This document shows, piece after piece, positions 8,151-13,941 of a stretch of DNA of 14,651 nucleotides. The first letter of the stretch is position 1. Each line of letters starts with the position of its first letter. This stretch comes from JAAYHV01 sp035268985. GTDB taxonomy: Bacteria; Bacillota; Clostridia; Peptostreptococcales; Anaerovoracaceae. Location: positions 1-14,651 of the forward strand of contig DATFJV010000108.1 in the NCBI GenBank assembly GCA_035268985.1, read 5' to 3'. The notes below the pieces were generated by a model, which was given only the letters and a program-made list of their open reading frames with translations, had not been told where the DNA came from and ran no database searches. A program made the position numbers and the translations under genes.

Positions 8151-9085
8151 TGCAAGATAAGAAAAATGTAGCAACTAGACAAGCTTATGGAGAATTTTTA
8201 GCTGAAAATGCTAATAAAATAGAAGATTTAGTCGTTTTAGATGCTGATTTATCAAAATCAACAAAAACTGCAGATTTTAAAAAAGAATGCCCAGAGCGAT
8301 TCATAAATATGGGGATAGCAGAACAAAACATGTTTGGGGTCGCGGCTGGTCTTGCGTTATCGGGTAAAAAAGTGTGCGCTAGTACATTTGCTATGTTTGC
8401 ATCAGGTAGAGCGTTTGAAATTATCAGAAATTCCATTGGATATACAAAGGCTAACGTTAAAGTGTGTGCCACTCATGCGGGTATAACTGTTGGAGAAGAC
8501 GGAGCAAGCCATCAAACTTTTGAAGATATAGCACTTATGAGAACCATTCCTGGAATGCTAGTAATTAACCCTTCAGATTCGATTAGTACTAAGAATCTGT
8601 TGGATCAAGCAATTAAAAAAGACGGTCCGGCGTATATAAGACTTGGAAGATCAGCTGTACCTAATATCTATGATGATGATTCCTTTATTAAAATTGGGAA
8701 AGCTAATGTAATAAAGGCAGATGGTGATATTGCTGTTATAGCCACAGGAATCATGGTTAATGAAGCTATGATGGCAGCTGATAAATTGGCAGAGATGAAT
8801 ATAAACATTAGAGTTATAGATATGCATACAATAAAGCCATTAGATGAGGATATAATAATAAAATTAGCTAAAGAAACTAAAGGTATAGTTACTGCAGAAG
8901 AGCATTCCATAATTGGGGGGTTAGGCAGTGCTGTATCAGAGGTAATTGTAAAAAATTGCCCGGTTAAAATGGCATTTGTTGGGCAAAACGATACTTACGG
9001 AGAATCAGGAAAGCCCCAAGAACTAAAAGAAAAATATAAAATGACATACAAAGAAATAATGGAAGCGGTGAAAAATCTGATTTAA
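8150..9085 (+). CDS. Transketolase, C-terminal (pyrimidine-binding) subunit
   Basis: Partner of the preceding subunit. It contains the pyrimidine-binding domain (about 1-165) and the C-terminal transketolase domain (about 185-311). The conserved glutamate that activates the TPP aminopyrimidine is E58 in GIAEQNM. The phosphate and substrate region HAGITVGEDGASHQ is intact. At 311 residues it is normal for this half. It overlaps the upstream gene by one base, with GGGGGTG as ribosome site. There is no good forward terminator after it, only a small hairpin whose T-tract lies on the opposite strand, so readthrough into hpf is possible. Sequence alone does not exclude 1-deoxyxylulose-5-phosphate synthase-like activity, but length and organisation fit transketolase. 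Confidence 0.93.
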   Translation: MQDKKNVATRQAYGEFLAENANKIEDLVVLDADLSKSTKTADFKKECPERFINMGIAEQNMFGVAAGLALSGKKVCASTFAMFASGRAFEIIRNSIGYTKANVKVCATHAGITVGEDGASHQTFEDIALMRTIPGMLVINPSDSISTKNLLDQAIKKDGPAYIRLGRSAVPNIYDDDSFIKIGKANVIKADGDIAVIATGIMVNEAMMAADKLAEMNINIRVIDMHTIKPLDEDIIIKLAKETKGIVTAEEHSIIGGLGSAVSEVIVKNCPVKMAFVGQNDTYGESGKPQELKEKYKMTYKEIMEAVKNLI

Positions 9086-9105
9086 AAAAACAAGCCAGGA
9101 GCTTG
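9084..9105 (-). terminator. Small terminator-like hairpin facing left, after the transketolase genes
   Basis: On the minus strand the sequence reads CAAGC, loop TCCTG, GCTTG, then seven T. The stem is only 5 bp but is followed by an excellent T-tract. On the plus strand the same hairpin is followed by AAGTGTAT, so it would not terminate the transketolase transcript. No leftward gene is annotated here. Confidence 0.35.
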
Positions 9106-9134
9106 AAGTGTATGTTCTGGGGTTTGAAATGTAT
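9103..9134 (+). repeat. Pair of 11-bp direct repeats 21 bp apart, upstream of hpf
   Basis: TTGAAGTGTAT (9103-9113) and TTGAAATGTAT (9124-9134) differ at one base and are spaced by 21 bp, two helical turns. They lie about 35-60 bp upstream of the hpf -10 box, a plausible place for an activator. Function is unproven. Confidence 0.4.
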
Positions 9135-9167
9135 ACTTAAGGAAAATAGTTTATTTAATTCTAGCCG

Positions 9168-9178
9168 TATGGTATAAT
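9168..9178 (+). promoter_or_regulatory. Extended -10 promoter of hpf
   Basis: TATGGTATAAT holds a perfect TATAAT (9173-9178) preceded by TGG. The -35 region at 17 bp (TTTATT) is weak. The leader to the ATG would be about 43 bases. Confidence 0.6.
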
Positions 9179-9227
9179 TAATCTATAATAAAATGATGTT
9201 GATAATAGCATCAAAAGGAGGTTGACT

Positions 9228-9761
9228 ATGAAGGTTATAATTACTGGCAAAGGCTATAATCCGAGCGAACAATTAGAGGAGACTATTGAAAAGAAGTTAA
9301 CTAAATTGGGAAAATATTTCTCAGATGAGATTAATGCAAATGTGGTTATTTCAAAATTTAAGGGAAAAACCAAAGTAGAAATCACAATCAATGGTCATAA
9401 AGCAATATTTAGAGCTGAAGAAACTTCCGATAATGTATATGAAGCTGTTGATATTATTGTTGATAAGCTTTCAAATCAAATGTCTAAATTCAAAGGCAAA
9501 TTACAAAAAAGATATAATGATAATAAATCGTTAAAGTTGGAATTTGTACCTGAAGTAGAAGATGAAGAGTCTAGGTTTGAGGCAAATGTTGTAAAAAGGA
9601 AAAGATTTCAACTTAATCCAATGAATATTGACGAAGCGATTTTACAAATGGAAATGTTACAACATGATTTCTTTGTATACATGGATATGGATACTGAAAC
9701 AGTTAATGTGGTTTATAAGAGAAAAGACGACCATTATGGAGTTTTAGAAACAACTTACTAA
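9228..9761 (+). CDS. hpf: Ribosome hibernation promoting factor, long form
   Basis: Binds the 30S subunit near the decoding centre and dimerises 70S ribosomes into inactive 100S particles in stationary phase or stress. The N-terminal S30AE domain spans about 1-100 (MKVIITGKGYNPSEQLEE onward). A short charged linker follows, and the C-terminal dimerisation domain (about 122-177) has the conserved pattern RFQLNPMNIDEAILQMEMLQHDFFV. At 177 residues it is the long form found in Firmicutes. ATG 9228 is the start: AGGAGG (9216-9221) is 6 bases away. A TTG at 9222 directly abuts the ribosome site and cannot be used. It has its own promoter and a strong terminator, although readthrough from the transketolase genes is possible. 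Confidence 0.94.
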   Translation: MKVIITGKGYNPSEQLEETIEKKLTKLGKYFSDEINANVVISKFKGKTKVEITINGHKAIFRAEETSDNVYEAVDIIVDKLSNQMSKFKGKLQKRYNDNKSLKLEFVPEVEDEESRFEANVVKRKRFQLNPMNIDEAILQMEMLQHDFFVYMDMDTETVNVVYKRKDDHYGVLETTY

Positions 9762-9768
9762 AATTTAT

Positions 9769-9799
9769 AAATGCGCCTTAAAAGGCGCATTTATTTTTT
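9769..9799 (+). terminator. Intrinsic terminator of hpf, probably bidirectional
   Basis: An 11-bp GC-rich stem (9769-9779 with 9782-9792, core TGCGCC/GGCGCA) is followed by ATTTTTT. On the opposite strand the hairpin is followed by an A/T-rich tract, and sfsA ends 6 bp away, so it likely serves both converging genes. Confidence 0.9.
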
Positions 9800-9804
9800 A
9801 AAAT

Positions 9805-10494
9805 TTAATTGATTAAAACCTTAGCTTCATTTGAAAGAGTTATACTATAGGGAGTGACATTGCAGTAAAATGCTTTAACGATTACTCCTTTTTTAATTGC
9901 AATGGATAGTTCGTTGCAAAAGTTTTTGTCCTTTTCATAATTTGGAATAAATGGTTTGTCTGATTTTAGCTGTATGACAAATATAACCATAGCATTATAT
10001 CCGCTTTCCTTAACTTTTATTAATTCATTAACGTGCTTTAGTCCTCTAGTTGTTTTTGCATCTGGAAAAGATATGCAGTTGCTTTTTTCTAAAGTGGCAC
10101 CTTTTACTTCAATGTATCCTTTATCTTTAGTAGTCTCATAATACAAATCGAATCTAGAATTTCCATATGTTTGCTCTCTTTTGAGATATTTAAGATCTGT
10201 TATTATTTTATTATCTAATATAGCTTCCTCAATAATCTTATTAGGAGCGAAGGAATCAATATTAAATAATATACCATCTTTTTCCACAGCTATTATCGAA
10301 TATCTGGTTTTGCGTTTGTTATCACAACCTCGGTGGTCTTCAATATAAACTTTAGCATTGGGTAATAGCAATTCTTTTAATCTCCCCGTGTTCTTTACAT
10401 GTGCATTTTCTACTTTTCCATTTATCGATACATTTGCTAAAAACCTGTTTTCTCTGCTTATAAAATACCCTATTACTATGTTTTTATATAACAT
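9805..10494 (-). CDS. sfsA: SfsA family protein (sugar fermentation stimulation homologue)
   Basis: SfsA proteins have an N-terminal OB-like part and a C-terminal nuclease-like fold. They bind DNA in E. coli, but their physiological role is unsettled. The 229 residues match the family length. Signature stretches are visible: the N-terminal region with LLLPNAKVYIEDH, then Y-I-E-V-K-G-A-T-L-E, and FPDAKTTRGLKHVNEL about residues 143-158, the acidic and lysine positions recalling a PD-(D/E)XK active site. The start ATG has AGGAG 7 bases upstream. Only a terminator hairpin and the ribosome site separate it from the upstream lipoprotein gene, so it probably depends on readthrough from that gene or on a promoter inside it. 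Sugar regulation cannot be read from sequence. Confidence 0.9.
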   Translation of the reverse strand: MLYKNIVIGYFISRENRFLANVSINGKVENAHVKNTGRLKELLLPNAKVYIEDHRGCDNKRKTRYSIIAVEKDGILFNIDSFAPNKIIEEAILDNKIITDLKYLKREQTYGNSRFDLYYETTKDKGYIEVKGATLEKSNCISFPDAKTTRGLKHVNELIKVKESGYNAMVIFVIQLKSDKPFIPNYEKDKNFCNELSIAIKKGVIVKAFYCNVTPYSITLSNEAKVLIN

Positions 10495-10507
10495 TAGTTC
10501 TCCTATT

Positions 10508-10533
10508 TTAAAAGCGACACCAAAGTGTCGCTT
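10508..10533 (-). terminator. Hairpin between the lipoprotein gene and sfsA (terminator or attenuator)
   Basis: On the minus strand AAGCGACAC, loop TTTG, GTGTCGCTT is followed by TTTTAAAAT. The 9-bp stem is strong but the T-tract is short. The sfsA ribosome site begins within a few bases, so incomplete termination would set sfsA expression. Confidence 0.7.
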
Positions 10534-10538
10534 AATGA

Positions 10539-11546
10539 TTACCAGTTTTGTATTTCCAAAGTAATAAATGTTTTACCTTTGTTTAATACAAGTTCTTCGC
10601 CATCTTCATAATAATAATGAGTAGTACCCATTTCACTGTCCTTTGACCAAGTTATATTAACCATTTTGCCATTGGTATAATATCTTCCTATGCCTTCTCC
10701 TGTAGTTATTATATGTTTGTGCTGAGAATCAGCCATATACCAATCGCATTCTTGAACTATTAAATTCTTAAAAGTCAATTGCTCTCCGTTTTCTATATCC
10801 ACATGTGCTTCGTCAAATTGATACCTATCATAGGTTTTAGTTTCATCGTTGTATTCGAAATATGGATCGTTGTGTGAGAAATTTGTGCTGACTTTCAAAG
10901 CCTCTTCGCCATTTTCTAATGTGATTTCGTTTTCTTCGTCATCGTTAAATACTACAGGGAAAACAGCATTACTTTCTAAATTTACATTATATTCTTTGTA
11001 CTCTATGCCTGCCTTGATTCCCTCTGTACTAGTGTATGCATTATGAGGTGCAATCCTGTCATCTGATCTGTAAAAAACCTTGTCGTCTGCCATACCATCT
11101 AAATGATCCAAAAGACCCTTATATAGAAAATTATAGCCAATATTGGAAGCTCCGAAATGAATATATATTGAATTATATTCATTTGCCAATATTGCATAAT
11201 GAAGTCTACAGCTTCTAATTGAGCCGATTTTATCTAAATCCTCATAGTCTTGGAATATGGCAAGAAGTCTAGAAATATTATATTCGACGGGGGCCTCAAT
11301 GATTATATCTGCTTGACTTACGCCAGACATAGGTTGGGCATCGATGATATTATTTATCATAATTGCCACAGGTCTTTGTTCTGCAATAGATTCATCAACC
11401 CATTGACCAGTCAAAGGGCTTATGGCCATGCCGGCATGAATATCTACGGCTTCTTCAGGGTCTTCTTCTGCTTCGTTGTTTCCACAACTTGTAGAAATCA
11501 GTAATGTTACAGTTAATGTTAATAGAATAATTAATACTTTTTTCAT
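10539..11546 (-). CDS. YerB-like DUF3048 lipoprotein
   Basis: Exported protein of unknown function. Residues 1-20 form a signal peptide (MKK, then a hydrophobic run), and C21 in LISTSC is the probable lipidated cysteine, although Ser at -3 makes the lipobox weak. An acidic spacer follows. The body has the DUF3048 pattern: SPLTGQWVDE, RPVAIMINNI, SGVSQADIIIEAPVE, RLLAIFQ and the GSIRSCRLHY region (about 40-140), and a second half (about 215-335) with ACD-like YQFDEAHVD and a conserved KTFI ending. At 335 residues the length is typical. GGAGA precedes the ATG and a good promoter lies at 11578-11606. In Bacillus subtilis, as I recall, yerB sits just upstream of pcrB-pcrA-ligA, so finding it within 7 kb of pcrA-ligA suggests a loosely kept neighbourhood. 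Function remains unassigned. Confidence 0.88.
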   Translation of the reverse strand: MKKVLIILLTLTVTLLISTSCGNNEAEEDPEEAVDIHAGMAISPLTGQWVDESIAEQRPVAIMINNIIDAQPMSGVSQADIIIEAPVEYNISRLLAIFQDYEDLDKIGSIRSCRLHYAILANEYNSIYIHFGASNIGYNFLYKGLLDHLDGMADDKVFYRSDDRIAPHNAYTSTEGIKAGIEYKEYNVNLESNAVFPVVFNDDEENEITLENGEEALKVSTNFSHNDPYFEYNDETKTYDRYQFDEAHVDIENGEQLTFKNLIVQECDWYMADSQHKHIITTGEGIGRYYTNGKMVNITWSKDSEMGTTHYYYEDGEELVLNKGKTFITLEIQNW

Positions 11547-11577
11547 TTAATCTTCTCCATATATATATTTGAATAAA

Positions 11578-11606
11578 ATTTTATCATGTATCAACATTTT
11601 TTTCAA
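11578..11606 (-). promoter_or_regulatory. Promoter of the DUF3048 lipoprotein gene
   Basis: On the minus strand TTGAAA (11601-11606) and TAAAAT (11578-11583) are 17 bp apart, with TGA giving an extended -10. It points toward the lipoprotein start 32 bp away and lies back to back with the nicotinamidase promoter. Confidence 0.6.
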
Positions 11607-11611
11607 TGTTT

Positions 11612-11641
11612 TTGGAATATACTTTTATCTTATGGTAGAAT
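11612..11641 (+). promoter_or_regulatory. Promoter of the nicotinamidase-aldolase-Usp cluster
   Basis: TTGGAA (11612-11617), 18 bp, then TATGGTAGAAT with the -10 hexamer at 11636-11641. The predicted transcript start falls near 11648, only about 10 bases before the ATG and inside the ribosome site, which is unusual. Confidence 0.45.
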
Positions 11642-11657
11642 AGATAGGGGTGTTATA

Positions 11658-12212
11658 ATGAAGATTTTAATTGTAGTTGACATGCAAAACGATTTTGTTA
11701 CAGGTTCTTTAGGAAGTAAAGCTGCAGAAGATATAGTTGAAGATGTTAAGGATATGGTTTTGGAATATAAAAAACTGGGTTATCCTGTAATTTACACAAG
11801 AGACACTCACTCTAAAAACTATTTAAATAAAAAGGAAGCGGAGAAGCTTCCGGTGGAGCATTGTATTAAAGGCAGTTATGGTTGGCAAATAGTTGATAGT
11901 TTAAATACAGAAGGTTTTAGAGTGGTTAATAAAAATACTTTCGGAAGTAAGAAATTACCAAATGTAGTTGTTCAAGAATTAAAAAACTGGATAAAAGCAA
12001 ATGGCAAAGGCAATGGGTTGGAGGTTCTTGATGAAATTGTTATAGTAGGCCTTTGTACTGATATTTGTGTTATTTCAAATGCAATAATATTAAAATCGGC
12101 TCTTCCGGAAATTAACATAACCGTAATGGATGAATTATGTGCAGGCATAACAGAGGAAAGCCACGATAATGCCTTGAATGCTATGAAAATGTGTCATATA
12201 GACATCAAATAG
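11658..12212 (+). CDS. Nicotinamidase / isochorismatase-like cysteine hydrolase
   Basis: Probably hydrolyses nicotinamide to nicotinate for NAD+ salvage. The catalytic triad is complete: D8 (IVVDMQNDF), K92 (VNKNTFGS) and C137 (GLCTDICV). The metal-site residues of true nicotinamidases are present as D49 and H51 (RDTHS), with H68 in VEHCIKG, which favours nicotinamidase over other isochorismatase-like amidases. The protein is 184 residues. ATG 11658 is the start because AGGGGTG (11646-11652) precedes it and the protein then begins directly with the family's first strand. An upstream in-frame ATG at 11586 lacks a ribosome site and would add a non-conserved leader. No terminator follows, so it may be cotranscribed with the aldolase gene 68 bp downstream. 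Confidence 0.88.
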   Translation: MKILIVVDMQNDFVTGSLGSKAAEDIVEDVKDMVLEYKKLGYPVIYTRDTHSKNYLNKKEAEKLPVEHCIKGSYGWQIVDSLNTEGFRVVNKNTFGSKKLPNVVVQELKNWIKANGKGNGLEVLDEIVIVGLCTDICVISNAIILKSALPEINITVMDELCAGITEESHDNALNAMKMCHIDIK

Positions 12213-12280
12213 TCCATTTAACTTGCAATAATTCTTAGGTTAATATAAAATTATATATTGTTGGTAAAGAAAGGAATCTT

Positions 12281-13459
12281 ATGAATATTCAGATTGCGAT
12301 TGAAAACTTAATTAAATACGGTAAACGAATAGGTCTCGAAAGATATGAACCCATAGGCTTTATGGCCGTAAAACTTCATGAAGGAGCGTACCTTTTAACC
12401 AAATCGGGTATGAATCTAAGTGAAATGGCGGAAAACGATATTAATGGACTTAATATGGACGAAGGGAAGATAGGAAGACTATTAAAATCAAGGACTGAAA
12501 TAAATGCAATAATATTTATAAGAAGTAACAATGCAATTGAATTATCAAAAGTTAAAGATTCAATAAAACCATCATTGGATGATTTGGCTCAAATAATTGG
12601 AGTTGATGCAAAAGTTGCTAAAAGTTTTGATGATGATGATATAAATTATGCTTTAAAGAATAGAAACGGCTGTTACATAAAAAACGAAGGGCTGTTTGCC
12701 ATGGGAAGAAGCCTAGAAGAGGCATTTGCTGCCACAAGGATATTGGAGAAGAGTGCTTACGTTGAGCTTATGTCTGATAAGGTTGGTGAAATTAAGCCAA
12801 TTAAAAAATTTGATTGTAGTCGAATGAACAAGTTTTATAGAACTTCATATAGCCAAGTTAACAGAGAAAGTGATTTTGAGACTGTTACCTTTGATGAAAA
12901 AGAAAAAGCTTTGAGAGAAGATATAGTAGAGTGCGGTGTAAAAATGGCAGACGAAGGTTTAGTACAAGGAACATGGGGTAATATTTCTATTAGATTGGAC
13001 GATAAAAGCATATTGGTAACACCATCTGGTATGGATTATCATAGCTTGGGGGTGAACGATATAGTTAGACTGAATATTGATACTATGGATTGTGGAAAAC
13101 AAAGAAAACCAACATGCGAATGTGATTTACATTCTAAAGTTTTAAAAAACAAAGCAAATTGCAAGGCTGTGATACATACGCATTCATATGAGTGTAGTGT
13201 ATTTGCAGCAACTGGCAAGTCTCTAAAACTTGAGGGAGAGATTGAACGGATTGTTGGTGGTGATGTTGATGTTATATCCCATGCGATGCCAGGCACAAAT
13301 AAATTGGCAAAGTTAGTGTCAAAAGCTATGTCTCAAAAGAACGCGTGTATAATGGCGAATCACGGATTGGTCTGTGCGGGAGCAAACCTATATGAAACTC
13401 TTGATATGTGTAGAGAATTGGAAAAAGAAGCGAAGAAGAATATCGAAAGTAGGATATAA
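12281..13459 (+). CDS. Tandem class II aldolase/adducin protein with a degenerate N-terminal copy
   Basis: The 392 residues contain two copies of the class II aldolase/adducin fold. The C-terminal copy (about 203-392) looks active: QGTWGNISIR (229-238), TPSGMD (247-252), E280 as the catalytic acid position, and zinc ligands H299 and H301 (HTH) and H361 (ANHGLV), as in L-fuculose-phosphate aldolase and ribulose-phosphate epimerase relatives. The N-terminal copy (about 1-185) keeps the scaffold (TKSGMN at 40-45, IIFIRS at 77-82, KNEGLF at 134-139, then the same closing helix), but HTH has become F79-I80-R81 and the third His is E136. It therefore cannot bind zinc the same way. GAAAGGA precedes the ATG. 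The Usp-like gene follows after 20 bp. The substrate is unknown; a sugar phosphate is likely for the C-terminal half. Confidence 0.85.
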   Translation: MNIQIAIENLIKYGKRIGLERYEPIGFMAVKLHEGAYLLTKSGMNLSEMAENDINGLNMDEGKIGRLLKSRTEINAIIFIRSNNAIELSKVKDSIKPSLDDLAQIIGVDAKVAKSFDDDDINYALKNRNGCYIKNEGLFAMGRSLEEAFAATRILEKSAYVELMSDKVGEIKPIKKFDCSRMNKFYRTSYSQVNRESDFETVTFDEKEKALREDIVECGVKMADEGLVQGTWGNISIRLDDKSILVTPSGMDYHSLGVNDIVRLNIDTMDCGKQRKPTCECDLHSKVLKNKANCKAVIHTHSYECSVFAATGKSLKLEGEIERIVGGDVDVISHAMPGTNKLAKLVSKAMSQKNACIMANHGLVCAGANLYETLDMCRELEKEAKKNIESRI

Positions 13460-13479
13460 ACATATGGAGGTAATTAACG

Positions 13480-13854
13480 ATGGATAATATAATGGTGTGT
13501 GTAACTAAACAAAAAACTTGTGAGAGATTAATAAAATATGGAGAAAATTTAATTAATGAAGGTGATTCTTTACTTATAATTCATGTTTCAAAATCTGATG
13601 AAAAATTTCTAGGAAACACTAGAGAATCCGAAGCATTAAAATACTTATATAATATAGCTATGGAAAAGAGCGCAAACCTAATTGTTCTTAAATCTGATAA
13701 TGTACAGGAAACATTAGCTATTCAGGCAAAGGACAATGGCATAAAAAAGGTTGTTGTAGGTGCAAGTAATAAAGAAGAGGCTGAAGGTGGCTTTATTAAA
13801 AAATTGAGGGAAAAGATGGGTGAAGAAATAGAATTATTTGTAGTTCCTTCATAG
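13480..13854 (+). CDS. Universal stress protein-like domain protein (KdpD-Usp type)
   Basis: A 124-residue cytoplasmic protein with an alternating strand-helix pattern like UspA. It opens IMVCVTKQKTCERLIKYG, which resembles the Usp domain embedded in KdpD sensor kinases. The middle helix is followed by SANLIVLKSDN and IKKVVVGASN. The ATP-binding signature is poor: the usual Asp after the first strand is missing, and the G-x2-G-x9-G-S/T loop is reduced to VGASNKEEAEGG, so nucleotide binding is doubtful. GGAGG lies 9 bases before the ATG. It begins 20 bp after the aldolase gene and shares its direction, so the two are probably cotranscribed. The role is not known; assignment rests on fold-level similarity. 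Confidence 0.65.
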   Translation: MDNIMVCVTKQKTCERLIKYGENLINEGDSLLIIHVSKSDEKFLGNTRESEALKYLYNIAMEKSANLIVLKSDNVQETLAIQAKDNGIKKVVVGASNKEEAEGGFIKKLREKMGEEIELFVVPS

Positions 13855-13872
13855 ATACTGTGAAGAAAAGGT

Positions 13873-13899
13873 AAACCATATTGACCGATTAGATGGTTT
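13873..13899 (+). repeat. Inverted repeat spanning the -35 box of the DUF308 gene
   Basis: AAACCAT (13873-13879) and ATGGTTT (13893-13899) are perfect complements separated by 13 bp, centres 20 bp apart. The TTGACC -35 box lies between them, so a bound dimer would block the promoter. It could also be a weak terminator for the Usp-like gene, but the T-run is short. Confidence 0.5.
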
Positions 13900-13909
13900 T
13901 AAGTATAAT
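13881..13909 (+). promoter_or_regulatory. Near-consensus promoter of the DUF308 gene
   Basis: TTGACC (13881-13886) and TATAAT (13904-13909) are separated by exactly 17 bp. This is the strongest sigma-A promoter in the window and indicates that the downstream gene is transcribed independently of the Usp-like gene. Confidence 0.8.
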
Positions 13910-13941
13910 AACTCTATTATAATTGAATTGGAGGACATTCT

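Noticed and set aside
9095..9120. Forward terminator after the transketolase genes (CCAGGA/TTCTGG)
   Set aside because: Six-base stem with a 14-base loop and only three T afterward; too weak to call.
9138..9165. Stress sigma factor promoter (AGGAAAAT... ) before hpf
   Set aside because: An AGGA-like -35 is present but there is no matching GAAT or GGGTAT -10 on the same strand; the sigma-A extended -10 explains the region better.
9222..9227. TTG start for hpf two codons upstream
   Set aside because: It directly abuts AGGAGG, leaving no spacing; ATG 9228 has ideal spacing and matches the family N-terminus.
11586..11657. 24-codon N-terminal extension of the nicotinamidase
   Set aside because: No ribosome site, overlaps the promoter region, and the added residues are not part of the family; ATG 11658 follows AGGGGTG.
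12213..12280. Separate promoter before the tandem aldolase (TTGCAA with AT-rich -10)
   Set aside because: Best spacings are 14 or 17 bp with poor -10 boxes; the AT-rich stretch makes such matches uninformative.
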